A stretch of 64,000 nucleotides of DNA from positions 62,001 through 126,000 of the forward strand of contig CAZLDI010000003.1 of the NCBI GenBank assembly GCA_964558415.1, read 5' to 3'. The notes under the pieces were generated by a model, which saw only the letters and a program-made list of their open reading frames with translations, had not been told where the DNA came from and did not search any database. Below are positions 7,797 through 16,046 of this stretch, one piece after another. The DNA is from CAZLDI01 sp964558415. Its GTDB lineage: Bacteria > Chloroflexota > Dehalococcoidia > SM23-28-2 > RBG-16-64-32. Position 1 is the stretch's first letter, and every line of letters begins with the position of its first letter. Made by a program: the position numbers and the translations under genes.

Positions 7797-8305
7797 TGTT
7801 CGACCCGAACGAGACGGCCCAGCGTCTGAGCGAGTCGCTCGCGACGATTGAGTGGGCGGTGTCAGCGATACCACCCCGGTTCACGCACGAGCTCCCCGAT
7901 TTCTATCCGGAGGGTGAGTGGGGCGTGGCGATGAACCTGGCGCATCTTGTGGTGTACGAGGAGGAGATCGCCAATCCGGTGCTGGCGGCGCTGGCCGCCG
8001 GTGGTGACGGCGTCGGATCGGTACGGTCTGCGATGGAAGGTTGGTTCCTGAACGACGCGCTGGCGATCGCAGGGGAGCCGATCGACGCGTTGTTGGGCAG
8101 ACTGAAGGCCGCGCGCGGGCGTCAGATCGAGATGGTCGAGTCATTCGCAGCGGAGCGGTTCAATGCGCCGATGACGCCGCTGTGGGCCAGCGGCAGGCAC
8201 GGCACCCCGCCGCACTCTGCCGGGTGGGTGGCGACGAAGACGTTCCAGCACACGTGGGAGCACGGGAACGCGGTGCTGCGGATGGCGCTGTTCGCGCCGC
8301 GCTGA
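7796..8305 (+). CDS. DinB-fold (YfiT/DUF664-like) metal-binding protein
   Basis: 169 residues starting at an ATG overlapping the ccsA stop by one base. It shows the four-helix-bundle DinB pattern with a predicted metal triad: H50 in MNLAHLVV, and H152 and H156 in QHTWEHGNAV (H-x3-H). Members of this superfamily include bacillithiol transferases and mycothiol-dependent isomerases, so its presence behind an MshA/MshB-like pair is suggestive of a thiol-dependent detoxification step. The substrate is unknown. Confidence 0.8.
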   Translation: MFDPNETAQRLSESLATIEWAVSAIPPRFTHELPDFYPEGEWGVAMNLAHLVVYEEEIANPVLAALAAGGDGVGSVRSAMEGWFLNDALAIAGEPIDALLGRLKAARGRQIEMVESFAAERFNAPMTPLWASGRHGTPPHSAGWVATKTFQHTWEHGNAVLRMALFAPR

Positions 8306-8331
8306 ACTACACTGGACGCGGCGGGCGATTT

Positions 8332-8361
8332 GGTATTACAATCGATGAGGTAGGTAATACC
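8332..8361 (+). promoter_or_regulatory. Inverted repeat, probable autoregulatory operator of the AbrB/PIN pair
   Basis: GGTATTAC at 8332-8339 and its exact complement GTAATACC at 8354-8361, 22 bp centre to centre (two helical turns), ending at the base before the antitoxin ATG. AbrB/MazE-type antitoxins usually repress their own operon at such sites. Confidence 0.75.
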
Positions 8362-8586
8362 ATGAGCAGAATGACAACGAAGGGACAGGTCACCATCCCC
8401 AAGGCGGTCCGCGATAAACTGGGACTCCGCCCAGGAGATGAGGTAGAGTTCATCCTCAACAACGGCTCGTTCAGCCTGCGCAAGCAGAGTCCGGAAGATC
8501 CCTTCGTGAAATGGCACGGCTATCTCAGGGACAAAGTGAGTGGGAAGCGCACTGACGAGTTGGTCCGCGAGATGCGGGGCGAGTGA
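8362..8586 (+). CDS. AbrB/SpoVT-type antitoxin
   Basis: 74 residues. The swapped-hairpin DNA-binding domain is typical: MTTKGQVTIPKAVRDKLGLRPGDEVEF. The remaining 30 residues (EDPFVKWHGYLR and on) are the part expected to wrap the toxin. Its TGA overlaps the GTG of the PIN gene (GTGA), the usual translational coupling in toxin-antitoxin operons. A perfect inverted repeat abuts its start codon. The antitoxin neutralises the PIN nuclease and represses the promoter by analogy with VapB/MazE systems. Confidence 0.9.
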   Translation: MSRMTTKGQVTIPKAVRDKLGLRPGDEVEFILNNGSFSLRKQSPEDPFVKWHGYLRDKVSGKRTDELVREMRGE

Positions 8587-9062
8587 TTACCGCCGTCGAC
8601 TCGACCGTAATCCTAGACTCCCTGACGCTTGATCCTGAGTTTGAGGAAAGTTCGAGGAAGGCGCTGTCGCAGGCGTATAATGCGGGATCCGTCATCCTGT
8701 CCGAGATCGTTTATGCAGAGATCGCCGGGCAATTCCCAACGCCTGACGCCCTCGATCGGTATCTATCAGACACGCGGTTGAACCTGGTTCCTGCGGGGGC
8801 TGATGCTTTGCATCAGGCAGGGCGGGCCTGGATGCGCTACGTTCGGACGAGACCGGCAGGGATTGTGTGCGCCAGCTGCGGGAGGCGAAACCGGCCTTCG
8901 TGCGAGGGGTGCAGGTCAGCGTTACGAGGCAGACAGCACCTGGTAGCTGATTTCTTGATCGGCGCGCACGCAGCGGCACACGCCGACGGCCTGCTCTCAC
9001 GGGATCGTGGTTACTATGCCACGTACTTCCCGAAACTGCACGTCATCGACCCCAGCGTGTGA
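8583..9062 (+). CDS. PIN-domain toxin with an inserted four-cysteine zinc-ribbon-like loop
   Basis: 159-residue VapC-like ribonuclease. Acidic residues of the PIN active site are visible: D6 (MITAVDSTVI), E46 (VYAEIAG), D123 (LVADFLIGAHA) and D141 (SRDRGYY). Unusually, residues 96-110 contain CASC and CEGC (C96, C99, C107, C110), which looks like a zinc knuckle inserted between the third helix and the D123 strand. It is coupled to the AbrB-type antitoxin by a 4-base overlap. The expected role is cleavage of RNA (tRNA or rRNA) when antitoxin is lost. Confidence 0.88.
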   Translation: MITAVDSTVILDSLTLDPEFEESSRKALSQAYNAGSVILSEIVYAEIAGQFPTPDALDRYLSDTRLNLVPAGADALHQAGRAWMRYVRTRPAGIVCASCGRRNRPSCEGCRSALRGRQHLVADFLIGAHAAAHADGLLSRDRGYYATYFPKLHVIDPSV

Positions 9063-9080
9063 CAGCAGCCCCGTATGCCG

Positions 9081-9110
9081 TTGACATGCCTCCTGGCGCG
9101 CTGCTATCCT
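9081..9110 (+). promoter_or_regulatory. Sigma-70-type promoter of the ribosomal supercluster
   Basis: TTGACA (9081-9086), 18 bp, TATCCT (9105-9110) preceded by TGC as an extended -10. The start would fall near 9117, leaving a leader of about 124 nt before rpsL. The leader begins with a hairpin (GGCGTC 9119-9124 with GACGCC 9132-9137) and has a second one (AACGG 9182-9186 with CCGTT 9193-9197) followed by a T-rich stretch, so attenuation or autogenous control by a ribosomal protein is possible. Confidence 0.75.
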
Positions 9111-9240
9111 TAGCCTTTGGCGTCGGGTATTGACGCCCGTTCGCTGATTTCTGGCGGTCGGAAGACCCGGTCGATCTCCTGAACGGGAATCGCCGTTGGT
9201 CCTTTCGGCCTTTTGTTTGGGGAAGGGGTAGGAATCGCAG

Positions 9241-9663
9241 GTGCCCACAATAAACCAGTTGGTGAGACACGGCAGGAAGCCCTTCGCCCGTAAGACGAAG
9301 GCTCCCGCACTGCGCTTTCGCTTCAACGCGCTGACGAACCGCACGCTACGCGGCGAGGGCAACCCTCAGAAGCGCGGCGTCTGCACCAACGTCCGCACCC
9401 AAACGCCGAAGAAGCCGAACTCCGCGCTGCGCAAAGTGGCGCGAGTCAGGTTGACCAACGGCATCGAGGTCACGGCGTACATTCCGGGTGAAGGGCACAC
9501 ACTTCAAGAACACTCTGTAGTACTGATCCGCGGCGGCCGCGTGCGCGACCTGCCGGGCGTGCGATACCACATAGTGAGGGGCGCTCTGGACGCGACAGGC
9601 GTGCAGGGGCGCAACCAGCAACGCAGTAAGTACGGCACTCGCAAGACCGAAGGGTCTCGCTAG
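9241..9663 (+). CDS. rpsL: 30S ribosomal protein S12
   Basis: First gene of the str block. Its 140 residues include the family signatures KAPALRFRFNALTNRT, TPKKPNSALRKVARVRLTNG and DLPGVRYHIVRGALD; the region is the classical target of streptomycin-resistance changes. It sits in the decoding centre. The start is a GTG (9241) giving MPTINQLVRHGR. N-terminally it is slightly longer than E. coli S12 because of the insert around KTKAPALRFRF. rpsG follows after 15 bp. Confidence 0.98.
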   Translation: MPTINQLVRHGRKPFARKTKAPALRFRFNALTNRTLRGEGNPQKRGVCTNVRTQTPKKPNSALRKVARVRLTNGIEVTAYIPGEGHTLQEHSVVLIRGGRVRDLPGVRYHIVRGALDATGVQGRNQQRSKYGTRKTEGSR

Positions 9664-9678
9664 TCCGAGGAGAGATCC

Positions 9679-10149
9679 ATGCCGCGACGCGGTAAGGTGA
9701 TTCGTCGCCCAACGCCGCCCGACGCCAAATACAACAGCGTCTGGGTGCAGGTGATGATCAACAAGGTAATGAAAGACGGCAAGAAGAGCGTGGCCGAACG
9801 CGTGGTTTACGGCGCCCTGGATCAGGTGGCGGAGCGCACGAAAGAGGACGCCCGCGCGGTGTTCGAGAAGGCTATGCGCAACGTGATGCCTGTTCTGGAA
9901 GTCAGGCCCCGCCGCGTCGGTGGCGCGACTTACCAGATCCCCCTTGAGGTCCGGCCCGCACGGCAGATCTCGCTGGCGATGCGCTGGCTCCTGGGGTCGG
10001 CGCGCGGTCGGAGCGGCAAACCAATGACCGAACGCCTCGCCGTGGAGTTGCTGGACGCTTATCGAGAGCAGGGCGCGGCGATCAAGAAGAGAGATGACAC
10101 CCACAAGATGGCAGAAGCGAACAAGGCGTTCGTGCACTACCGGTGGTAA
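9679..10149 (+). CDS. rpsG: 30S ribosomal protein S7
   Basis: 156 residues, standard length. Starts MPRRGKVIRRP with a Shine-Dalgarno GAGGAGAG a few bases upstream. Conserved blocks include VMKDGKKSVAERVVYGAL, VRPRRVGGATYQIP and KRDDTHKMAEANKAFVHYRW. S7 nucleates assembly of the 30S head and contacts E-site tRNA; in enterobacteria it is also the autogenous repressor of the str operon. fusA follows 56 bp later. Confidence 0.98.
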   Translation: MPRRGKVIRRPTPPDAKYNSVWVQVMINKVMKDGKKSVAERVVYGALDQVAERTKEDARAVFEKAMRNVMPVLEVRPRRVGGATYQIPLEVRPARQISLAMRWLLGSARGRSGKPMTERLAVELLDAYREQGAAIKKRDDTHKMAEANKAFVHYRW

Positions 10150-10205
10150 CAGAAACCTCCCCAAGGCCATGGCCGGCAGTTAGTTCCCGCCCCGGGAAGT
10201 TAGAG

Positions 10206-12302
10206 ATGGTTGAAGAAATCGTCGTTGCACCCATAGAACGGGTGAGAAACATCGGAATCATAGCGCATATTGACGCCGGTAAGACCACGGTCACCGAGCG
10301 CATCCTCTTTTACACGGGGATCACGTACAAGATCGGGGACGTCGACTCCGGGACCACCGTCATGGACTGGATGGATCAGGAGCGCGAGCGCGGGATAACG
10401 ATCACAGCGGCGGCCACGACGACGAGCTGGAAGGACCACCAGATCAACATCGTGGACACCCCGGGACATGTGGACTTCACTGTAGAAGTGGAGCGCAGCC
10501 TGCGCGTTCTTGACGGGGGCGTCGTCGTCTTTGACGCCGTCGCCGGTGTGCAGAGTCAGTCGGAGACGGTCTGGCGACAGGCCGACCGCTACCACATCCC
10601 CCGCATCGGCTTCATCAACAAAATGGACAGGGTCGGCGCAGACTTCTGGAACGCCGTAGCGATGATTCGGGAGCGTCTCAATGCGCGCCCGCTGCCGATC
10701 CAGATCCCCATGGGTCAGGAGGACTCGTTCCTCGGCGTAATCGACCTCGTGGAAGAGAAGGCGTTGATCTTCGACGCTGACGAAAAGGTCCCGGAGCCGC
10801 AGGCGATTCCGGCGGAGTTCGCTGAAGAGGCGAAGAAGCGCCGGGAAGAGCTGATAGAAGGCGTCGCCGAAGTCGATGACCAGATGCTGATCAGTTACGT
10901 GGAACACCATGAAGTGACTCCCGCGGAACTGAAGAAGGCGATCCGCCGGGCGACGCTCGCTGGTCTCGTCAATCCGGTCCTCTGCGGCGCGGCCTTGAAG
11001 AACAAAGGTATCCACCCCATCCTCGACGCCGTTATCGACTACCTGCCTTCGCCGTTCGAGGTGAACGCGGTGACCGGTCTGAATCCAAAGAACGGTGAAA
11101 CGATAACGCGAGAGCCCAGGCAGGATGAACCCTTCTCGGCACTGGCGTTCAAGGTCGTGGCCGACCCTTACGTGGGCCGGCTCGTTTATTTCCGCGTCTA
11201 TTCCGGTGTCGCGAAGCAGGGCGCAATGCTGTACAACAGCACGCGCGGCCAGCGCGAACGGCTGGGGCGCATCCTGTTGATGCACGCGAACCGCCGCGAA
11301 GACACGGACAGCATAGAGGCTGGCCAGATCGCCGCCACCGTCGGCTTGAAGCACACATTCACCGGCGACAGCCTCTGCGATGAGTCAAAGCCGGTCCTGC
11401 TTGAGGCGATCAAGTTCCCGGAGCCGGTAATCTCTGTGGCGATCGAGCCCAAGACGAAGGACGACCAGGAACGCATGGGCGATAGTCTGACCCGGCTGGT
11501 GGAAGAGGACCCCACTTTCAAGGCGAGATACGATCAGGAAACCGGGCAGACGATCATCTCCGGCATGGGCGAACTGCACCTCGAAATCATCGTCGACCGG
11601 ATGCTGCGGGAGTTCAAGGTCGAGGCGCATGTGGGCCGGCCCGAAGTGGCTTACAAGGAGACGATCACAAGCTCGTCCCGCGCCGAAGGCCGCTTCGTCC
11701 GGCAGACCGGTGGGCGCGGACAGTTCGGCGTCGTCTGGCTGGAAGTCGAGCCCCTGCCGCGCGGAACGGGCTTCCAGTTCGAGAATAAGATCATCGGCGG
11801 GTCAATACCGAGAGAGTACGTGCCAGCGGTGGAGCAAGGAATCAAAGAGGCGCTGGAGACAGGCGTGCTCGCGAGCTACCCGGTAATAGACGTCAAGGTC
11901 GCGCTCGTCGATGGCCAGTACCACCCTGTGGACTCTTCCGAAATAGCGTTCAAGATGGCCGGGTCTCTCGGTATCCAGGACGGGCTGAAGAAGTCTCGTC
12001 CGGTGCTTCTGGAGCCCGTCATGAAGGTTGAGGTGGCGACACCGGACCAGTTCTTCGGAGACGTCATGGGCGATATCAGCTCCCGCCGCGGTCACCCGAA
12101 GGAGATCGACCATCGCGGGCACCTACAGATCATTACGGCCTACATCCCGCTGGCCGAGACGTTCGGTTATGCCACCACGCTGCGTTCGCTGACGCAGGGC
12201 AGGGCCAGCTACACGATGGAATTCGACCACTACGAGCAGTTGCCGGCCGCCATGGCGGAGCAGATTTCGGGACGGCGCATGCAGGGAGCCGTGCGGAGAT
12301 AG
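10206..12302 (+). CDS. fusA: Translation elongation factor G
   Basis: 698 residues from the ATG at 10206; an upstream in-frame GTG at 10143 would add 21 non-homologous residues and overlap rpsG, so I reject it. The GTPase drives translocation of mRNA and tRNAs on the ribosome. G motifs: AHIDAGKT (residues 20-27), DTPGHVDF, NKMD. The domain IV/V blocks FGDVMGDISSRRG and SLTQGRASYTMEF are normal. The switch I region reads GDVDSGTTVMDWMDQERERGITI. Gene order is rpsL-rpsG-fusA-rpsJ, with no tuf in the usual place. Confidence 0.97.
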   Translation: MVEEIVVAPIERVRNIGIIAHIDAGKTTVTERILFYTGITYKIGDVDSGTTVMDWMDQERERGITITAAATTTSWKDHQINIVDTPGHVDFTVEVERSLRVLDGGVVVFDAVAGVQSQSETVWRQADRYHIPRIGFINKMDRVGADFWNAVAMIRERLNARPLPIQIPMGQEDSFLGVIDLVEEKALIFDADEKVPEPQAIPAEFAEEAKKRREELIEGVAEVDDQMLISYVEHHEVTPAELKKAIRRATLAGLVNPVLCGAALKNKGIHPILDAVIDYLPSPFEVNAVTGLNPKNGETITREPRQDEPFSALAFKVVADPYVGRLVYFRVYSGVAKQGAMLYNSTRGQRERLGRILLMHANRREDTDSIEAGQIAATVGLKHTFTGDSLCDESKPVLLEAIKFPEPVISVAIEPKTKDDQERMGDSLTRLVEEDPTFKARYDQETGQTIISGMGELHLEIIVDRMLREFKVEAHVGRPEVAYKETITSSSRAEGRFVRQTGGRGQFGVVWLEVEPLPRGTGFQFENKIIGGSIPREYVPAVEQGIKEALETGVLASYPVIDVKVALVDGQYHPVDSSEIAFKMAGSLGIQDGLKKSRPVLLEPVMKVEVATPDQFFGDVMGDISSRRGHPKEIDHRGHLQIITAYIPLAETFGYATTLRSLTQGRASYTMEFDHYEQLPAAMAEQISGRRMQGAVRR

Positions 12303-12304
12303 CC

Positions 12305-12613
12305 ATGGCCCGCCAGAAGATTCGCATCCGCCTGAAGGCCTTCGACCACCGCATACTCGACCAGTCTGCTGTGCTGATCGTCGAGGCGGCAGAGCGGACC
12401 GGCGCGGCGGTGGCGGGCCCAATACCACTGCCCACCGAAATCGAGAAGTTCTGTGTCATCCGCTCTCCGCACATCGATAAGGACTCCCAGGAGCAGTTCG
12501 AGATACGCACGCACAAGCGGATCATCGATATCCTGGAACCTACGTCCAAGACCGTGGACGCGCTCATGAGATTGCAGCTGCCTTCGGGCGTTGATATTGA
12601 GATCAAACTATGA
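12305..12613 (+). CDS. rpsJ: 30S ribosomal protein S10
   Basis: 102 residues, standard. Begins MARQKIRIRLKAFDHRILDQS and contains the signature GAAVAGPIPLPTE. S10 sits in the 30S head and doubles as NusE in transcription antitermination. The gene starts 2 bp after fusA and ends with a 4-base ATGA overlap with rplC, so the S10 operon is fused to the str block without its own spacer. Confidence 0.98.
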   Translation: MARQKIRIRLKAFDHRILDQSAVLIVEAAERTGAAVAGPIPLPTEIEKFCVIRSPHIDKDSQEQFEIRTHKRIIDILEPTSKTVDALMRLQLPSGVDIEIKL

Positions 12614-13242
12614 GCATCGAGGGCATCCTGGGGCGGAAGGTGGGCATGACCCAGCTGTTCGAGACGGACGGCACTTCAGTGCCTGTGACAGTGATCGACA
12701 CCACGCCGTGCGTCGTCGTCCAGGTTAAGACGAAGGACAACGACGGCTACGAGGCGGTGCAGCTGGGCTTCGGGACGCGGAAGCGCGTTAGCTCCCCGCA
12801 GAAGGGCCACATGAAGGGGCTGGGTCAGTTCAAGTACCTGCGTGAGCTCGGCGTCGACAACGTAAGCGAATGGGAAGTGGGCAAGACAGTCGGCTGCGAG
12901 ATCTTCGAACCCGGCGATCTCGTCGATGTCTCCGGCGCCAGTAAAGGACGTGGCTTCGCGGGTGTGATGAAGCGGCACGGCTTCCACGGCGGGCCCAAGA
13001 CGCACGGTCAGTCGGACCGCGCGCGGGCGGCAGGTTCCATCGGCGCGGGCACCGACCCGGGGCGCGTGATCAAGGGTATGAAGATGGCCGGGCACATGGG
13101 CACTAACCAGGTGACCGTGAAGAACCTCGCCGTCGTGCGCTCAGATCCCGCCAAAGGAGTTCTAATGGTCCGGGGCGCAGTCCCTGGCAACGAGGGTATC
13201 CTGCTCAAGGTCAGGCGCTCCACACACGGGAGGGCAAAGTGA
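12610..13242 (+). CDS. rplC: 50S ribosomal protein L3
   Basis: 210 residues, with the N-terminal LGRKVGMTQLFE and the loop block HGFHGGPKTHGQSDRARAAGSIGAG that reaches toward the peptidyl transferase centre. L3 is one of the two assembly initiators of the 50S subunit. It is coupled by 4-base overlaps to rpsJ upstream and rplD downstream. Confidence 0.98.
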   Translation: MSIEGILGRKVGMTQLFETDGTSVPVTVIDTTPCVVVQVKTKDNDGYEAVQLGFGTRKRVSSPQKGHMKGLGQFKYLRELGVDNVSEWEVGKTVGCEIFEPGDLVDVSGASKGRGFAGVMKRHGFHGGPKTHGQSDRARAAGSIGAGTDPGRVIKGMKMAGHMGTNQVTVKNLAVVRSDPAKGVLMVRGAVPGNEGILLKVRRSTHGRAK

Positions 13243-14279
13243 AGCTTCCCGTTCTGGATGCGGAAGGCAAAGAGTTGCACTCGCTCGATGTTGACGATGC
13301 TGTCTTCGGCATTGAGCCGAATATGGCCGTTCTGCACCAGGCGTTCGTGCGGCAGAGGAACAATCAGCGCGCCGGCACGGCAAGCACCAAGACGCGCGGC
13401 CTGGTGCAGGGGAGCACCCGCAAGATACGAATGCAGAAATACACGGGTCGCGCGCGGCAGGGCAGCATACGCGCACCTCATCACGTCGGCGGTGGCGTTG
13501 TCTTCGGCCCGCACCCAAGGGACTACAGCCAGGCGATGCCCAAGAAGATGCGCCGCCTGGCGATTCGGTCCGCCCTATCGGGAAAAGTGGCGGACGGCCA
13601 GTTGATAATCATCGACAGACTGGCGTTCCCGCAGCCCAAGACGAAGGAAGTGCTGCGAGTCCTGCGCAACGTCGGAATCATCCGCTCTGCGCTGATCGTG
13701 ACCGGCGAGCCGGACCGAATGTTGCACGCCAGCGCGCGGAACCTCCAGAAAACGAAGGTGTTGCCGGCCTCCTACCTGAACGTCGCAGATATGCTGAACC
13801 ACACGTCGCTCCTGATGACGGAGCACGCGGTCCGCGTAGCAGAACGCCTCTGGGGTCACGCGCCCGCGGTCCCGGAGCCCGCACCCGAGCCGAAGGCGAA
13901 GGGCCGAAAAGCTGCCAAGGCAGTGAAGGCCCCAGAGCCCGCACCCCAGCCGAAAGCAAAAGTCCGGACGCCTGCTAAGGCAACGTTGGCGCCGGAGCCC
14001 GAACCTCAGCCGAAGGTAAAGGGCCGCAGGGCTCCCAAAGTGGCCGCTCCGGACGAGCCGGTCGTCGAAACTGCGGCGACGGCACCCACCCCGCGTAAGA
14101 GGGCTCCTCGCGTGGCTGTCAAGGCAGCGGCGCCGGAGGTAACGGAGAAGCCGCCCGCGCGAGCGAAGCGCCCCAAAGCAGTGGCGGCGAAGCCGAAGAA
14201 GCCCGCAGCCGCTGCTGGTGAAGGCGCGGACACGCCAAAGCCACGAACACGGGCACGCAAGACAAAGGGTGAGGCGTAA
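13239..14279 (+). CDS. rplD: 50S ribosomal protein L4 with a long basic C-terminal tail
   Basis: 346 residues, about 140 more than usual. Residues 1 to about 205 are canonical L4 (AGTASTKTRGLVQGS, RQGSIRAPHHVGGGVVFGP, LNVADMLNHTSLLMTEHAV). From about residue 207 it becomes a Lys/Ala/Pro/Glu-rich tail with three loosely repeated units around PEPAPEPKAKGRKAAKA, resembling histone H1-like tails. L4 lines the exit tunnel and in E. coli represses the S10 operon; the tail should lie on the solvent side. The start is the GTG overlapping the rplC stop (GTGA). Confidence 0.95.
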   Translation: MKLPVLDAEGKELHSLDVDDAVFGIEPNMAVLHQAFVRQRNNQRAGTASTKTRGLVQGSTRKIRMQKYTGRARQGSIRAPHHVGGGVVFGPHPRDYSQAMPKKMRRLAIRSALSGKVADGQLIIIDRLAFPQPKTKEVLRVLRNVGIIRSALIVTGEPDRMLHASARNLQKTKVLPASYLNVADMLNHTSLLMTEHAVRVAERLWGHAPAVPEPAPEPKAKGRKAAKAVKAPEPAPQPKAKVRTPAKATLAPEPEPQPKVKGRRAPKVAAPDEPVVETAATAPTPRKRAPRVAVKAAAPEVTEKPPARAKRPKAVAAKPKKPAAAAGEGADTPKPRTRARKTKGEA

Positions 14280-14281
14280 GG

Positions 14282-14581
14282 ATGCCCAAGCAGCTTCACC
14301 CGCTGGATATCATCGTACGGCCACTGATCACTGAGAAGGCTACGCGCTTAAACAGCGAGCACAAGTACATATTCGAGGTGCGCCGCCACGCCAACAAGGT
14401 GCAGATCAAAGAGGCCGTGGAGAAGGGCTTCGAAGTGAAAGTCGATAACGTAAACGTAATGAACATGCGCGGCAAACCACATCGCGTCCGGGGGAACCGC
14501 ATGAAGCAAGACCCTGCCTGGCGCAAAGCTATCGTCACGCTCAAGCCGGGCGAGAAGATAGAGCTGTTCGAGGGCTTGTAA
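14282..14581 (+). CDS. rplW: 50S ribosomal protein L23
   Basis: 99 residues. Family features: PLITEKATRL near the start, YIFEVRRHANKVQIKEAVEKGFEVKV, and NMRGKPHRVRGNRM in the extended loop. L23 borders the tunnel exit and is the docking point for signal recognition particle and trigger factor. The spacing is 2 bp from rplD and 1 bp to rplB. Confidence 0.98.
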   Translation: MPKQLHPLDIIVRPLITEKATRLNSEHKYIFEVRRHANKVQIKEAVEKGFEVKVDNVNVMNMRGKPHRVRGNRMKQDPAWRKAIVTLKPGEKIELFEGL

Positions 14582-14582
14582 G

Positions 14583-15413
14583 ATGGCGGTTAAGCAGTAC
14601 AAGCCCACGTCCTCTGGTCGCCGCACTGCCACGGGTTACAGCTTCGACGAGATTACGCGGTCCACCCCGCAGAAGGCGCTGCTCAGCCCGCGCAAGAGGA
14701 ACGCCGGCAGGAACAACCAGGGCCGGATCACGGTCCGGCACCGAGGCGGCGGCGCAAAGCGGCGGTTGCGGACCATCGACTTCAAGCGAGACAAGATCGG
14801 TGTGCCTGGGAAGATCGCCTCCATCGAGTACGACCCGAACCGCTCCGGACGAATCGCGCTGGTCAACTACGCCGACGGTGAGAAGCGGTACATCCTCTGG
14901 CCGGCGGGCGTCAAGGTCGGCGATATCGTGATGTCCGGGCCGAACGCGGAGATAAAACCCGGCAACGCACTACCGTTGAAGAACATCCCGTCGGGAACGA
15001 CGATTCACAATCTCGAGATGCACAAAGGCAAGGGCGCCCAGCTCGTGCGTGGCGCCGGTGGCTCGGCGCAACTCCTCGCGAGAGAGGAAGACTACGCGCT
15101 TGTCCGCCTGCCCAGCGGCGAGGTGCGCAAGATCCTGGCGGAGTGCATGGCCACCGTGGGCCAGGTCGGGAACGCGGAGCACAGCCAGATCAAGCTGGGG
15201 CGCGCCGGTCGTAAACGACTGATGGGTCGCAGGCCCAAAGTGCGAGGGTCAGCAATGAATCCCCGCGATCATCCGCACGGCGGCGGCGAAGGCAGATCGC
15301 CCATCGGCATGCCGGGGCCGAAGACCCCGTGGGGCAAGCCGACCCTCGGATACCGCACCCGTCGCCGCAAGGATACGAACAAGTACATCGTCCGCCGGAG
15401 GTACGAGGTCTAG
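14583..15413 (+). CDS. rplB: 50S ribosomal protein L2
   Basis: 276 residues, normal length. Shows GRNNQGRITVRHRGGGAKRR, GSAQLLAREEDYALVRLPSGE and, near the C-terminus, the invariant block NPRDHPHGGGEGR containing the histidine that approaches the peptidyl transferase centre. L2 joins 30S and 50S subunits. It is closely packed, 1 bp after rplW and 2 bp before rpsS. Confidence 0.98.
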   Translation: MAVKQYKPTSSGRRTATGYSFDEITRSTPQKALLSPRKRNAGRNNQGRITVRHRGGGAKRRLRTIDFKRDKIGVPGKIASIEYDPNRSGRIALVNYADGEKRYILWPAGVKVGDIVMSGPNAEIKPGNALPLKNIPSGTTIHNLEMHKGKGAQLVRGAGGSAQLLAREEDYALVRLPSGEVRKILAECMATVGQVGNAEHSQIKLGRAGRKRLMGRRPKVRGSAMNPRDHPHGGGEGRSPIGMPGPKTPWGKPTLGYRTRRRKDTNKYIVRRRYEV

Positions 15414-15415
15414 CC

Positions 15416-15706
15416 ATGTCCAGGTCCACAAAGAAGGGCCCGTTCGCTGACGCCAAGCTGATCGAGAAGGTTGTGAAGGTGCAGCAGTCCGGTCAGAAGG
15501 CCGTGATCAAGACATGGTCGCGACGTTCCACGATCCTGCCGGAGATGGTGGGCCTGACTATCGCCGTACACGACGGCCGTCGCCACATCCCGATCTTTAT
15601 CACAGAGAACATGGTGGGACACAAGCTGGGCGAGTTCGCGCCCACGAGGACGTTCAGGGGACACACCAGCCGTTCGGCTCAGGTGAGCCAGGTGCGAAGG
15701 AAGTAG
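15416..15706 (+). CDS. rpsS: 30S ribosomal protein S19
   Basis: 96 residues from the ATG at 15416 (MSRSTKKGPFADAKL); a longer frame from 15329 would overlap rplB and adds nothing conserved. Signature: WSRRSTILPEMVGLTIAVHDGRRHIP and GHKLGEFAPTRTFRGH. S19 is in the 30S head, contacting S13 and A-site tRNA. rplV follows after 1 bp. Confidence 0.98.
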   Translation: MSRSTKKGPFADAKLIEKVVKVQQSGQKAVIKTWSRRSTILPEMVGLTIAVHDGRRHIPIFITENMVGHKLGEFAPTRTFRGHTSRSAQVSQVRRK

Positions 15707-15707
15707 C

Positions 15708-16043
15708 GTGGAAGTCCAGTCGTTCACACGCGGCGCGCCGGTAGCGCCGAAGAAGGTGCGCCTCATCTTGAACGAGGTGCGCGGCAAGCGCATCGCGGAA
15801 GCGATGGCGCTGCTGCGCTTCATGAACACGCCGCATGCGCGGATCATCGCGAAGGCGATCCGTTCCGCTGCCGCCAACGCTGAGAACAACTACAGCCTGG
15901 ACCTGCGCCGCCTCCTCGTCACGCGAGCTTATGTGGGTGACGGAGAACGCCTGCGACGGATGCTCCCCCGAGCACGCGGGCGGGCCGACGTGATCCACCG
16001 GCGCAAGAGCAACATCACGATCATAGTGGAAGAAGTTAATTAG
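15708..16043 (+). CDS. rplV: 50S ribosomal protein L22
   Basis: 111 residues from a GTG start. Conserved parts: APKKVRLILNEVRGKRIAEAM at the N-terminus and the hairpin loop region PRARGRADVIHRRKSNITI, which reaches into the nascent peptide tunnel where macrolides act. It is separated from rpsC by 3 bp. Confidence 0.98.
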   Translation: MEVQSFTRGAPVAPKKVRLILNEVRGKRIAEAMALLRFMNTPHARIIAKAIRSAAANAENNYSLDLRRLLVTRAYVGDGERLRRMLPRARGRADVIHRRKSNITIIVEEVN

Positions 16044-16046
16044 GCG

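Noticed and set aside
10143..10205. A 21-residue N-terminal extension of EF-G
   Set aside because: It overlaps rpsG, is not conserved in EF-G, and the ATG at 10206 gives the normal family start.
12302..12305. A missing tuf as a special event
   Set aside because: tuf is absent between fusA and rpsJ, but other Chloroflexota may carry it elsewhere; without the rest of the genome this is not informative.
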